NCBI RefSeq assembly: GCF_023101685.1
Contig: NZ_CP082164.1
Coordinates: 1,054,001 to 1,118,000, forward strand
Direction of reading: 5' to 3'
Length of the DNA: 64,000 nt
From: Bradyrhizobium sp. 186
GTDB taxonomy: Bacteria > Pseudomonadota > Alphaproteobacteria > Rhizobiales > Xanthobacteraceae
The position numbers and the translations under genes were made by a program. The notes under the pieces were generated by a model, which was given only the letters and a program-made list of their open reading frames with translations, was not told the origin of the DNA and ran no database searches. Numbering within the stretch: position 1 is the stretch's first letter; every line of letters begins with the position of its first letter. Positions 47,885 to 57,602 of this stretch are shown here, in pieces.

Positions 47885-48418
47885 GGCCGCGTGATCACAG
47901 CAGCAGGCTATGTCAGCTGGGAGGAGTTCATGGCCGACCAGGGGCGACTGGCAGATAACGTCTGCCGCTATGAGGCGGGACACTCTGGCGTTCCGCGCAA
48001 GGGGCAGCCCTGTTACAACGAATTGCGATCTGCGGCCGTTGCGGACGGCGCATGAGCATGCGCTACACGGGCCCGAATGCCGATTATCCGGTCTATTGCT
48101 GCCGTTCAGATCGGGATCAGCAAGGCAGTGCACTTTGCCAGGAAGTCCGGACCTTTGGCGGTTGACCCGCTGGTTGAGCCGGTGGTCCTCGATGCCCTGG
48201 TGCCGGATCAGATTGAGATCGCACTCGCGGCGGCGGGCCAACTGGAGCAGGAGAGCCGTCAGCTCGGGCGCCAGGCGCTTCGGGTGGAGCGCGCCCGCTA
48301 CGAGGCCGAGCGCGCTCGGCGTCAGTATGACGCCGTAGAGCCCGAGAACCGTCTTGTGGCGCGCTCGCTTGAGCGGGTTTGGGAAGAGAAGCTGCGTGTC
48401 GTCGAGACGGTCGAGTAG
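47885..48418 (+). pseudogene. Serine recombinase C-terminal remnant
   Basis: Pieces in three frames: AGYVSWEEFMADQGRLADNV and SGVPRKGQP; then MRYTGPNADYPVYCC (zinc-ribbon part); then LAVDPLVEPVVLDALVPDQI and RYEAERARRQYDAVEPENRL. These are the recombinase and zinc-ribbon domains of large serine recombinases common in Bradyrhizobium islands. No catalytic N-terminus. Confidence 0.78.
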
Positions 48419-48422
48419 CAGG

Positions 48423-48606
48423 ATCGGTCATCCTCTCCGGAAGCGGCCAACTTGACCCAGCAGAGCGGGCGCGGCTCAGATAGCCGTACACGGCGCCGTT
48501 GCTGACGCCGACGCTCCGTGCGAAGGCCCGCTCCGGTGCGCCTTGAACATGCTTCAACCGAAGGACTTCCTTGATCCGGCGCATCGACAATCTCTCGGGT
48601 AGGCAT
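48423..48606 (-). pseudogene. IS21-family IstA N-terminal fragment
   Basis: Begins MSMRRIKEVLRLKH at 48590 and continues ERAFARSVGVSNGAVYGYLSRA, then PLPE, the helix-turn-helix start of IstA. The rest of the element is missing. Confidence 0.82.
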
Positions 48607-48683
48607 TGGGCTTCCTCGTTAACGACGAGGTCATCCCTAAGCCGTAGAGTTGTCGGCCGAAGCGGCGCAAGCCTCCGAAAACC

Positions 48684-48776
48684 TTGCTCACGATCCCGCG
48701 AAATCGTTGCTCACGATCGTCTGAAACCTCTGCTCACGATCCCCTGAAATCCGCGCTCACGATCCTGCGAAACGCG
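48684..48776 (+). repeat. Four tandem 23-24 bp repeats (IS21 terminal repeats)
   Basis: Units contain GCTCACGATC followed by CTGAAA or GCGAAA, at about 48684, 48707, 48731 and 48754. Multiple internal terminal repeats are normal at IS21 ends (IstA binding sites), and the IstA fragment is 80 bp away. Confidence 0.72.
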
Positions 48777-49081
48777 CACGCGTTGGATTTGGCTCGCGCC
48801 GATAAAGACCAGATGCTCCTGCGTTCCGAATGGATTCTCACTATCAGCGCTTCCAAGAGGAGGCGCTCAGTTGGCCAAGAACCAATCCGGGATGAAGAAC
48901 GTGGCCGCGCGCATGGAGCACTGCCAGCTGGCTATTTGCCCCCGGTGACGCCGCTAAAGAAGCCGGCAAAGACCGGTCAGCCGAAAATCTCCAAAAATCG
49001 CAAGCTGGCGCTAGGATTTCAGTTGCGGTCTCCCGCTGAGAAAGCGGTGACATACGACACACCCGAGCGCTTACTTGTGAC
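48777..49081. other. Stretch between IS21 end and S10 peptidase
   Basis: About 300 bp; no recognised gene. Confidence 0.4.
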
Positions 49082-50648
49082 TTATTTCGCCGCCGGCTTC
49101 ATCATCGCTTCGACTTCTGCGCGAAAAGCCTGGCGCGATGCATCACGCGAGTAGAACATGAGGCCGCCCGGATAGACCGTGAGTTTGACGCGCGGCCCTG
49201 AGGCAAAGGCGGGCAACTGATCGAGCACGAGCTGCGAGCGGAAATAGGGCGTTACGAGGTCGAACAGGCCGCGCCCGACCAGCACCTTCATTTTCGGATC
49301 CGTCGCAAGGATCTGGCGCAGCTCAAACAAGGACTGCGGGGGACCGGCGCCAAAATCCCAGGCCCGCGTAACCGCGGCGTTGCTCAACTCATAAGAGCCA
49401 TCTGGCCGCCAGTTCAGCTTGCGCGTCAGGAGATCGACGGCGGCACTGGTCAGCGGCGCCCGACGCGTCTCGCCCGAGGGATCGCCAAATCCGGGGCTAC
49501 CGAAATCCGGATAGGGATCGAAGCCACGCACGGAGGCGTCGTAGAGGCCGGTCACCTCGCCGTTGTTGCGGTCGAGCTCGCGGCTGAATTCGGTGATACC
49601 GAAGCGGCCCCCCGAGCCTGCGGCTCACCGTCTGGTCAATGCCGGTTAGCGTGGCGACCTTGTCAGCCAGCCGCGTGGTCGCCTCCTTGTCCACCTTGCC
49701 TTTGACGAGGTCGGTCAGGAACTCGCCGCGCGCGTAAGCTTCGACGTCGGCGAGATCGGTCCGCTTCACCGGTCCCTTGGCTCCGCGCACGGTCGCGACA
49801 TAGCTCGGCAGCGTTGCGACGTATTGAAGAAGGCTCGTGCCAGACTCGCGGTAGTCAAACACGGGTGAGATCATGATCAGGCCCTTGACGCCGACGCCCT
49901 GCTGCATCTGCAACTGGCGCACCACCTTTGGCCCGCGAATACCGCCATAGCTTTCGCCCGCGACATATTTTGGCGACAACAATCGGTCGTGCTTCTCGAG
50001 CCAGCGGCGGATCACCAGAGCGAGCGCGTTGACATCGCCGTCCACGGAAAAGAACTGCTTGCGGACATCCTCGCCGGTCGCTGCGAAGCGGCCATAGCCG
50101 GTCCCGACCGGATCGATAAAGACGAGGTCGGTGAAATCGAGCCAAGTCTCCGCATTGGGCTTCACCTCCGGAGAGGTCGATGGTGTGACCTCGTCGGCAT
50201 TGATCGGCAGCCGCCAAGGACCGGCACTGCCGAGCTGTAGCCACGCCGACGATGCACCAGGCCCGCCGTTGAAGAAGAACGTGACGGGGCGTGTGGCGCG
50301 GTCGCCACCGTCGAGCTGATAGGAGGTGTATGCGATGTCGGCCTGCGGCTCGCCCTTGTCGTCAAACAGGCGGATGGAACCTGCGGTCGCCGCGAATGCG
50401 AGCGTCCGACCCGGCAGCTCGAGCGTTTGCCTGGTGGTGGAGTCCGGCGGAAGGCGATGCTGCTCGGCCGCTGACGGCGTGCCAGGTGTTTAGCCGGCGC
50501 GCGCGCCGGGACTGCCCTTCTGGTCGGCCAGCGTCGTGGCCTCGGGGCGCGACGGCGGATTGTCGGCCAAAGCGCTACCCATCATGCCACCGGCAAACAG
50601 GGCCAGCGCAACAGCGGTGCGGCGCAGCACGATCCTATCAAAGTCCAT
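49082..50648 (-). pseudogene. Serine carboxypeptidase (peptidase family S10), two frameshifts
   Basis: ATG 50648 (GGGAGAG upstream) starts a signal sequence (VALALFAGGMMGSALA). A first shift near 50490 moves to the frame with FNGGPGASSAWLQLGSAGPW (substrate-binding region) and YVAGESYGGIRGPKVV (nucleophile Ser). A second shift at the C-run near 49605 moves to the frame with YDASVRGFDPYPDF, VLVGRGLFDLVTPYF and the end at 49082. The expected C-terminal His region is weak. A periplasmic peptidase that is now probably inactive. Confidence 0.82.
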
Positions 50649-51074
50649 CGAGTCTCTCCCGTCCCGGCCGCACTTTCGGCCCGGCTACACTTGGCGCGCA
50701 TGAGGCGTGTCTCCCAAAAAGGCCCAAGCACTTAGCTGACAATCGAGGAACACCAAACCCACCAAGTCCGGTAGTATCCAGCTCTCGCCCTCACGGCAGC
50801 AGCGCCAGTCAGGAGACGTGCTTGCAGACGGCAATCACTTGTCGACGAGAAAATGGATGACTTACGAGCGTTCGGCGCACGCTGTATCAGAACAACTGAA
50901 TCTCGTGTCAATCGAAGCGCTTGATTGCGAGAGTTCGACGATAACCGAGCTTCCGTGCCCCGAGCGCTGACCGCAATTACGTCATCGTTTGCAAATTTGA
51001 CCCCGCATTGCCTCATCAGGAACGTTACCGGAGAACAGACCGTCAGGATTGGGGGGGCGATTTCGAATCGGATC
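50649..51074. other. Intergenic stretch
   Basis: About 430 bp; nothing recognised. Confidence 0.4.
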
Positions 51075-51084
51075 GGTGTCGTCG

Positions 51085-51885
51085 ATGGCAGGACGGACCA
51101 GCATGGGTGCGCGGCGCGAGATCACGGCGGCAGTGGTAGACCGCTATCGATCTGCAGGGCGGGCAGATCAGGGGCGCACTCTCGACGAACTTTGCGCGGT
51201 GACGGGCTGGCATCGCAAGCACGCGGTTCGGGCGCTTGCTAGCCATGTCGCGATTTCGCCGGAGGCCCGGCGGCAGCCGAAGGCCGACCTATGGCGCCGT
51301 CAGGGATGCGCTGGTGGCGCTGTGGGAAGCTTCGGATCGGATCTGCGGCAAGCGGCTCAAGGTCATGATTTCCACGTTGCTGCCTTCGCTGGAGCAGCAT
51401 GGCCGGCTCAATCTCGATCAGGCCGACCAAGCGCTGGTGCTCGGCGTCAGCGCAGCCACGATTGATCGCCTCCTGGTCGGACCAAAATTGTCGCGGCCGG
51501 CGGTAAGCGCCGGCGGGTCGGCTTTTATTCGACGGTACGGCGTAAAGTACCGATCCGGACGTTGAACGACTGGCACGACCCGCCACCGGGGTTCTGCGAG
51601 GTCGACATGTGGCTCATAGCGGCACCTCTGTAGCTGGCTCGTTCATTCAGACGTTGACGGTGGTCGACGTCGCGACCGGTTGGACCGAATGCATGCCGCT
51701 GGTGACCCACGAAAGCGGCCTCGTCGTGCGGGCCATGGAGCGCGCACAGAGCCTGTTTCCCTGGCTCACTCGCGGCGCCGACTTCGATCACGACAGCGCG
51801 CTTATGAACGATGTCGTCGTGCCCTGGTGTCGGACGCAAAAGATCGAGGTGACACGCTCACGCGCCTACAAGAAGAATGATCAAA
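51085..51885 (+). pseudogene. rve-type transposase remnant (same family as 26.3-27.2 kb)
   Basis: Three frames: ARREITAAVVDRYRSAGRAD then LDELCAVTGWHRKHAVRAL; then DALVALWEASDRICGKRLKV and GVSAATIDRLL; then AGSFIQTLTVVDVATGWTEC, ADFDHDSALMN and RAYKKNDQ, where it breaks off. The DDE core lacks its last Glu. Confidence 0.78.
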
Positions 51886-52199
51886 GCCGGACAACCCACC
51901 ACCCACATCTTGTGCGGTGTGTTGATGCATTCGAGTCTGGTCGTCACTGGCCTTGCCCCTATATGTGGAACGGCCCGCGTGGCAAGAGCTTTTTCAGTCG
52001 TTTTCACACGTTGGAACGGTGCGGTCATATGTCCGTCCTTTGCGCGCTGCACAATATGTCCCCTGGCCTCGATGAGATCCGCGGAAGGAGGGGCTAAATC
52101 AAGTTTACGCGCTTGCCGTGGGATTGCCCCTTGGACCAATCAATTGCCCTTGGACAAATCAAAGGAATCGAGTGTTGCACCCCCCGCAACCATGCGCTC

Positions 52200-52399
52200 T
52201 GCGAAACAGTGTTATGGAACGGCCTTCATGCTCTACCTTGACTCCATGATCAGCTTGCTTGGCCCGAGTCTCTTGGTCTTTGCCGATTGCTGCAAGGGAT
52301 TAGCTTCGGTGGCGAATACGGCCGCTGACGTGGTTCAGGATCGCCTCCACGATGTGTGGCAACACGCCAAGCCGGTGCGCCATCACCGCGGACGCTGAC
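52200..52399 (-). pseudogene. 3' fragment of a second P4-type integrase
   Basis: The minus strand reads AVMAHRLGVLPHIVEAILNH-VSG, matching VMADRLGVLPHIVEAILNHVSG of the complete integrase beside it. A 78-bp direct repeat (52322-52399 and 52621-52697) covers this part. It marks an earlier integration event at the same place. Confidence 0.72.
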
Positions 52400-52427
52400 T
52401 AGCGGTCTCCTGACTCGAACTATTGAA

Positions 52428-53711
52428 CTAGGAGTGGACCCCGACAGCCCCGTGAGGGACGCCAGTATGAGAATGGCTGCAGCCCGATATCACGCTGTCA
52501 ACCTTCCTCGGCTTTTGGGCTGGCAGGGCCGCAACGTGCTGTGCCCAGCGCTGAAGTGCCTCGCGCATCTCGGTCGCGTACCGAGCGCGGTTATATACCC
52601 CGGCAACGCCCGCCCGGTGACCGCTGACATGGTTTAGGATCGCCTCCACGATGTGTGGCAACACGCCAAGCCGGTCGGCCATCACCGTGGATGCCGATCT
52701 CCGAAGATCGTGAACTGTCCAATGGGGCAGGGGTTCGCCCAGGGCTTCCGCAATGCGTGCATCAAGCGCCGTCTTCGACTTGGACCAACCCGAGAAACCA
52801 CGATGCGGGCCACCGCTGCGTCGGGGTCCCTCACCAAAAAGGAAGTCTCGGCCGTTTCGGCGGTGCGGGAGTACGGCCAAGGCGGCGGGAACCAATGGTA
52901 GCGAGTGCTCGCGATGGTTCTTGGTCCGGGCGCTTGGCAGCGTCCAGAGCCCCGAAAAGGTATCAAGTTCGGCCCATTGCATGCTGCCTACTTCATCACG
53001 GCGTTGGGCTGTGAGCAGCAACAGACGCACAATGCGTCCGTAATCGTCATCGCCACAGGCGTGCCAAATGGCCGATAGCTCCGTCTCCGTGAGGACCCGT
53101 TCGCGGCTTCCCGGCTGCGCGGGTCGGTTAGTGCCGAGAACCGGGTTCGCAGCAATGTCGAGGCCCTCGCGTATTGCCCAGTTGAACATTGAGGATAGGG
53201 CTGTAAGGGCGCGGGCTGCTGAAACCGCTCCATGAGCTGATGCGAAGTCAGCGATACGAGCCGAGATATGGCGGCGGGTGATCTGGAAAACTGAGACGGG
53301 ATGGAGGGGTTTCCAACTGACCAACAAGTAGCGTTCTATTTCAGAATAGGTCCGGGGCTTCAGCCTTTGTTTGGCGTTCCGGAGATATTGATCCGCGATT
53401 GCCCGGAGTGTGTCGGCCGCCTGCAGGCGCGCCTTGGCTTTCTCGTCCGCCGGGTCTTTGCCATTGGCTACCAAGCCCAAAAGCCGCTTGGCCTCCTTGC
53501 GTGCAAGCTCTGGTGTCCAAGGGGCGCCGTGAGGACCGATGGTGACGAAGCGCTGCCGACCGAATACTCGGTACTTGAGGACGTAGGTCGCTTGGTCGCG
53601 TTGACGCCGAACGCCAAAGCCCCGCACCGCTTCGCGGTGGTCTGCGTCCCAAATAGTCTCGCCCGGCTTAAGCGCTTGGACTGCGCGGATCGTTATACTC
53701 GAAACAGCCAT
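52428..53711 (-). CDS. P4-type tyrosine integrase
   Basis: 427 aa. N-terminal DUF4102-like arm-binding domain (ADHREAVRGFGVRRQRD, YVLKYRVFGRQRFVTIG), core-binding domain (TYSEIERYLLVSWKPLH), and catalytic domain with Arg in LLLTAQRRDEVGSMQW, HDLRRS (HxxR) and the nucleophile Tyr in AGVYNRARY. All catalytic residues are present, so it may be active. It lies 140 bp from a tRNA 3' fragment, as is usual for island integrases. The last 30 residues (SVISGCSHSHTG...) are not typical and may be run-on. Confidence 0.92.
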   Translation of the reverse strand: MAVSSITIRAVQALKPGETIWDADHREAVRGFGVRRQRDQATYVLKYRVFGRQRFVTIGPHGAPWTPELARKEAKRLLGLVANGKDPADEKAKARLQAADTLRAIADQYLRNAKQRLKPRTYSEIERYLLVSWKPLHPVSVFQITRRHISARIADFASAHGAVSAARALTALSSMFNWAIREGLDIAANPVLGTNRPAQPGSRERVLTETELSAIWHACGDDDYGRIVRLLLLTAQRRDEVGSMQWAELDTFSGLWTLPSARTKNHREHSLPLVPAALAVLPHRRNGRDFLFGEGPRRSGGPHRGFSGWSKSKTALDARIAEALGEPLPHWTVHDLRRSASTVMADRLGVLPHIVEAILNHVSGHRAGVAGVYNRARYATEMREALQRWAQHVAALPAQKPRKVDSVISGCSHSHTGVPHGAVGVHS

Positions 53712-53855
53712 CGATCACCTCTGTAGCTACCACGTAGCTACCACGATAGTGCCAATTGCAGCGCAGGTAAGGCGGGAAGCGGCGGGCTTATTCGTTGATA
53801 ATGCTGCGATTTTAATACGAAAGGCGGGAGTGGCGTAGTACCGGCGGAGCCCTTG

Positions 53856-53906
53856 CGCTGTCTGTGGAACAGGAGGTCGGTGGTTCGAGCCCACCCAACT
53901 GTACCA
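53856..53906 (+). repeat. tRNA 3'-end fragment (probable attachment site)
   Basis: T arm GGTGG-TTCGAGC-CCACC, acceptor-like CAACTGT-A and terminal CCA (53904-53906), preceded by an anticodon-like arm with loop CTGTGGA (would read GTG). The 5' half does not pair, so this is a fragment. CCCACCYAACTGTACCAG recurs at 63043-63061. Confidence 0.62.
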
Positions 53907-54031
53907 GTGCTGCCAATCTCCTTAGCTCAGATATCGGCGCCGCCACCAGTTTGTGGGGGATAGTTGCGACGCTTTGTTGCCGTGTACATCGCTTTCGTTT
54001 TTTGTTCCTATTTTCAATCGTTAGGTGTGGA

Positions 54032-54589
54032 ATGGCCGACGAGAACTTTAAAATTTCAATCAAGGGTCCGGGACTGGTTTTCGATCAATCGATCGACAAA
54101 GCCGCAGCTAATGCCATCATGAGCTTCGTCCTGACGGGGGGCGCACTGTCGAATGGCAGCGGTGGAGAAGCGAAGAACGGAGCTACGGCAGACATCCGCG
54201 CTGGAATAGGGAGACCAAACACCGGCGATGGCGGCCGCCAGACAATCAAGCAGTTCATCGCGGCGAAACGTCCAGACACTCAGTACGAGCGAGTGGCCTG
54301 CTTAGGTTACTATCTTACTCACGTTGAGAGCACTCCCGAATTCAAGACGCTCGCGATCACGAAGGCGAACACAGCCGCCGCTCAGCCGAGGCTTTCCAAT
54401 CCATCTCAGATCGTTTCTGACGCTACTAAGACTTATGGCTATCTTTCAGCTGCCGGAAAAGGAGCAAAGCAGATTTCAGTGCTGGGTGAGGCCGTTGTTG
54501 ATGCGCTGCCGGATCGCGAAGCGGTCAAGGCAGCAATCGCCAGCAATCGACCTAGGAGAAAGACAAAACGCTCTGCGAAGAAGAGCTGA
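54032..54589 (+). CDS. Hypothetical protein, first gene of a two-gene cassette, 185 aa
   Basis: Not named. It starts MADENFKISIKGPGLVFDQS, has a Gly/Asn-rich linker, a helical block QYERVACLGYYLTHVESTPE, a KTYGYLSAAGKGAKQISVLGEAVVDALPDR part resembling a winged-helix-like module, and a very basic tail (RRKTKRSAKKS). The next gene starts 14 bp later. ATG 54032 is favoured; an earlier frame start at 53864 reads through the tRNA fragment. Directly inside the integrase end of an island, a position typical of defence or stabilisation genes. Confidence 0.62.
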   Translation: MADENFKISIKGPGLVFDQSIDKAAANAIMSFVLTGGALSNGSGGEAKNGATADIRAGIGRPNTGDGGRQTIKQFIAAKRPDTQYERVACLGYYLTHVESTPEFKTLAITKANTAAAQPRLSNPSQIVSDATKTYGYLSAAGKGAKQISVLGEAVVDALPDREAVKAAIASNRPRRKTKRSAKKS

Positions 54590-54603
54590 TAGATTGAGGG
54601 TAG

Positions 54604-55371
54604 ATGCTCGACCAGATTACCGCCGGGCTAAAGGTTCATTTTCCCGCCAAGTTGGTTGATGAACTACTTTCTGCGTATCAAGAAGCGAAGCGCAACTACT
54701 TCCGCGGCGGTTTGCGCCTGAGTGCCGTCGAGGGTGGCCGTTTCTGCGAAGCCGCCATGCGAATGCTTGAGCATGCGACGACCCAAAGATCCACAGATCT
54801 TGGCCGCATGATTGCGAGCGATAAGCTATTCGAAATGTTGTCGGGCTATCCTAAGGCGCAATTTCCCGAGAGCATCCGCATACATATTCCGCGAGCTATT
54901 CGCGTAGTTTACGACATTCGCAACAAACGAGACGCCGCGCACCTCGCTGATGATATCGATCCTAACCTGCAAGACGCGACGCTAGTCGTGTCGACGCTCG
55001 ACTGGATATTGTCAGAGTTCATTCGGCTCTATCATGGTATTAGCGCAGACGCAGCCACTAAGATCATCGACGCCCTAGTCACGCGTAAGGTGCCTGTAAT
55101 CGAAGACTTCAACGGCTTCCTAAAGGTGCTCAATCCAAAGCTTAAGGTTTCGGGTTACATACTGGTCTTGCTGTACGAGCGTGGCACCGCCGGAGCCGCT
55201 TTTGCCGAGCTGGACAAATGGGTCCGGCCGTCCATGCGCTCAAATCTCCGGCGTAGTTTGAGCGGAATGGTAGATGATGCTCTGCTCCATGAAAACGAAG
55301 CGGGGTTATTTTTCCTGACTAAGCTTGGGCGCCAAGAAGTCGAGCAGCGCAATTTACACCACGTGAGCTAA
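54604..55371 (+). CDS. Hypothetical protein with HEPN-like RX6H motif, second gene of the cassette, 255 aa
   Basis: An all-helical first half: RGGLRLSAVEGGRFCEAAMR and IPRAIRVVYDIRNKRDAAHL, where Arg106 and His113 (R-N-K-R-D-A-A-H) fit the RX4-6H motif of HEPN ribonucleases, then DDIDPNLQDATLVVSTLDWI. The second half (KVSGYILVLLYERGTAGAAF, SNLRRSLSGMVDDALLHENE) looks like a winged-helix domain. HEPN proteins are common toxins in defence and toxin-antitoxin systems, and a basic upstream partner fits such a unit. Function is inferred. Confidence 0.62.
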   Translation: MLDQITAGLKVHFPAKLVDELLSAYQEAKRNYFRGGLRLSAVEGGRFCEAAMRMLEHATTQRSTDLGRMIASDKLFEMLSGYPKAQFPESIRIHIPRAIRVVYDIRNKRDAAHLADDIDPNLQDATLVVSTLDWILSEFIRLYHGISADAATKIIDALVTRKVPVIEDFNGFLKVLNPKLKVSGYILVLLYERGTAGAAFAELDKWVRPSMRSNLRRSLSGMVDDALLHENEAGLFFLTKLGRQEVEQRNLHHVS

Positions 55372-55553
55372 TAGGCTCGAATTGGTGTCAATCATTGTTG
55401 GAATTGCGATGACAGCGCACGAAACTCTACGATGAGCCATCGGTTGATCAGTCGCAAGAGGCTGGCGAAGAAGCGCTCGTCGCCGAACGGGCGGCAAGGC
55501 ACCTGCGATAGCCGGCAACGTAGATTAGTGCACCGGGCCGTGGCCCGCCCTCA

Positions 55554-55892
55554 TCACGCTGCAACAGGTTTGAAGGTGATACGGCCCGGCTCGCCGGCCT
55601 TGCGGTGAGGTCGCATAACGATCTCGATATCCTGCTCGAACACAGTGAGCATTTTCATCAAGCGCTCGGCTGAATAGTCATCGTAGTCGCCACGCAGCAG
55701 ATGAGACAGGTCAGGCTGTGAAACCCCGATCAGCTTAGCCGCTTTGACCTGGGTCAGGCCGCGTTCCCTGATCAGGCGATGCAACTCGGCGACAATGCTG
55801 GATTTCAGCAGCCGTTCTTCCGGGTTGGGCAAACCAAGATCGGCGAATATATTGCCGCTGCCCTCATAGGCCTCGATTTTGTGTTTCGTCAT
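55554..55892 (-). CDS. HigA-like antitoxin (XRE helix-turn-helix)
   Basis: 112 aa with a helix-turn-helix (LTQVKAAKLIGVSQPDLSHLL) and a C-terminal DIEIVMRPHRK-G strand, the pattern of antitoxins that follow a HigB-type toxin. Its ATG overlaps the toxin stop by ATGA (55889-55892). Probably represses the pair through the palindrome at 56285. Confidence 0.85.
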   Translation of the reverse strand: MTKHKIEAYEGSGNIFADLGLPNPEERLLKSSIVAELHRLIRERGLTQVKAAKLIGVSQPDLSHLLRGDYDDYSAERLMKMLTVFEQDIEIVMRPHRKAGEPGRITFKPVAA

Positions 55893-56287
55893 GGCTTGCG
55901 CCCTCCTTTGTCTGCGCGCGCACGGTAATGCTCCTCGGCATCACGCAGGCGCGATTTGATAAGTTCGATGTCTCGCTGGGGGGTGGCGATGCCCTTCTTC
56001 GCTTTCTTCTGGAAAGCGTGCAGTACGTACACCACTCCGGCAAAACGCACGGTATAAACGGCCCGGTAGGTGTCGCTGTCGAAATCATCGATCAGCTCCA
56101 AGATAGCACGCCCGCCGAATCCCTTCAGCGCCTTTGCGGCTATCGGCTCGTCACCTTCCTGCACCTGGTGCAGGGCGTGCCCCATGCGGTTCTGCACCTT
56201 GGCCGGAAATCGCTTCAGGTCCTTACGGCTGGAGCCAATAAAGACACAGGGTTTAGGTTCGGGCCGTTTTATGGTCACTTCCTTCAA
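55889..56287 (-). CDS. HigB-like toxin (RelE/ParE superfamily, phage Gp49-like)
   Basis: 132 aa. FIGSSRKDLKRFPAKVQNRM, KALKGFGGRAILELIDDFDS and TYRAVYTVRFAGVVYVLHAFQKK are the standard blocks of this toxin family, which cleaves ribosome-bound mRNA. The start is uncertain: TTG at 56287 lies inside the operator palindrome; GTG at 56278 is an alternative. Toxin first, antitoxin second, as in higBA. Appears intact. Confidence 0.85.
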   Translation of the reverse strand: MKEVTIKRPEPKPCVFIGSSRKDLKRFPAKVQNRMGHALHQVQEGDEPIAAKALKGFGGRAILELIDDFDSDTYRAVYTVRFAGVVYVLHAFQKKAKKGIATPQRDIELIKSRLRDAEEHYRARADKGGRKP

Positions 56288-56308
56288 TATGGGAATATCC
56301 CCATATTG
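56285..56308. promoter_or_regulatory. Operator palindrome of the higBA-like pair
   Basis: CAATATGGG-N6-CCCATATTG, perfect 9-bp arms, overlapping the 5' end of the toxin gene. Likely binding site for the XRE antitoxin. Confidence 0.72.
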
Positions 56309-56517
56309 TCAAGGGGTACCACAACTTACGGTCCATCGGCAGATTACTATCGTAAGTTGTTCGACCTACGGTGACAGTGCATGAATCTCCACGTCTGCTA
56401 GGGGCCAAGGCATCCTTGAGCTGTAGGACCATGCTTGCATCCCCGTTCCCATGAGCTCAAATGCCACTTGGCATAGTTCTTGAGGCATTTGGCACAAGAA
56501 TGCCGAGACGGGTTCCG

Positions 56518-56690
56518 ATGGCAAAGAATGAGCGTACCGGTAAAGGCGTTGGTTCGATCGCTTCGCGGGGGCTTCGTGGCTCCGGCTCGCTGACAAGCGG
56601 ATCAAGACGATCGCGGCGTCTGTCCTTACTCAACGGCCTGACCACAAGTCGTCGTTGAAGCGGACGCACAAATCTCCTCCCGACAAATCG
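56518..56690 (+). pseudogene. Small conserved-type protein, frameshifted
   Basis: MAKNERTGKGVGSIASRGLR in one frame, then RIKTIAASVLTQRPDHKSSL in the next; together they resemble short basic proteins (GSIASRGL...IK-LAASALTQ pattern) often found before Xre/RES pairs. One indel near 56600. Confidence 0.55.
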
Positions 56691-57235
56691 CGCAAATCTG
56701 CAAAGCCTGAACGCTTGTCCGCCGCCAAGCCGGACCAGACCTATCAACCGCAAGCCGGCGCGCTCGTCGTGCGCGGGCATTTCGATGCGGTCACGGGGCT
56801 CTCCACCGTCACCGATGCGCCTTCGCTCGGACTCGGCAGGCGTGCGCGGATGAATCGCTGCCCTCGGCCGAACTGTTCAATGTCGTCATCGACACCAATC
56901 GTCTGTTTCGCATCGAGCCGGCAGCGCTCAAGCGCCTCGCCAATTACAGCGACGAGGAAATTCACGCCCTCGTCGTACCAAAGCGCACGCTTGCGCGGCG
57001 GCTGTCGGATGGTGAGTCGCTGATGGTCGAGGAGACCCACAAGGCCGTGCTGCTTGCCCGGATCAACCGGCTGGCCACAAACGTTTTCGGCGATGCCGAG
57101 AAGGCGCGCCGCTGGTTGCGCAAGCCCAAAACGGCGCTGAACGGGGAAACGCCGCTGGCTTACCTCGCGACGGAGGCGGGCGCGCGAATCGTCGAGGAGA
57201 TGTTGCACCGGATCGATCACGGCATCCTTGCGTGA
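56691..57235 (+). pseudogene. Xre/MbcA/ParS-type antitoxin, frameshifted
   Basis: The C-terminal half (from about 56860) has EEIHALVVPKRTLARRLSDG, ARINRLATNVFGDAEKARRW and KPKTALNGETPLAYLATEAG, the DUF2384 toxin-binding domain. The N-terminal half is in the frame with YQPQAGALVVRGHFDAVTG. A shift near 56830 separates them. The stop overlaps the start of a RES-toxin remnant. Confidence 0.72.
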
Positions 57236-57300
57236 GGATCTGGCGGGTTTCCAGTTTCGGCGATCTGTCGGGCGCCAAGGAGCGCGTTATACTCATTTCG
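57232..57300 (+). pseudogene. RES-domain toxin, N-terminal remnant
   Basis: GTG 57232 (overlapping the antitoxin stop) starts MRIWRVSSFGDLSGAKE, the typical beginning of RES toxins, then turns into unrelated sequence. The NAD-degrading RES domain is missing. Confidence 0.65.
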
Positions 57301-57354
57301 CGAACTGCGTATAACCACTCGGGTTGGCTGGCTTTGCAGTACGGTCGCTGCCGA

Positions 57355-57602
57355 ACTACTTCAACCGCGCCACCACCACCGGCAATGTCACCGCCGCCAG
57401 CAGCGTCCCCAGCGCAACCGCCCCCGACACCGGGTTCACCAGCCGCTGATACTGAACCGCAAAAATATACGCGTTCGCAGCCGGTCGGCATCGCCGCGAA
57501 CAGCACGACCACGGCGGCTGCGGTCGGCGGCAGTTACAAGAGCTTCACGAGCACGAACGCCACCGCCGGCATCGCCAGCAGCTTTGCCTCGATTTCTGTC
57601 AG
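57355..57602 (-). pseudogene. AEC transporter 3' fragment, copy 1 (most decayed)
   Basis: DNA closely similar to the 3' end of the transporter gene at 63.1 kb (LPPTAAAVVVLFAAMPTG region) but with indels and an altered end (stop at 57355-57357). It joins the RES remnant on one side and the Fic region on the other. Confidence 0.82.

Noticed and set aside
48684..48776. Tandem repeats as a CRISPR array
   Set aside because: Repeats are contiguous without spacers and lie at an IS21 end; no cas genes.
53831..53906. Complete tRNA gene of 76 nt
   Set aside because: The 3' half folds well, but the 5' acceptor strand does not pair with CAACTGT and the D arm is poor; treated as a 3' fragment.
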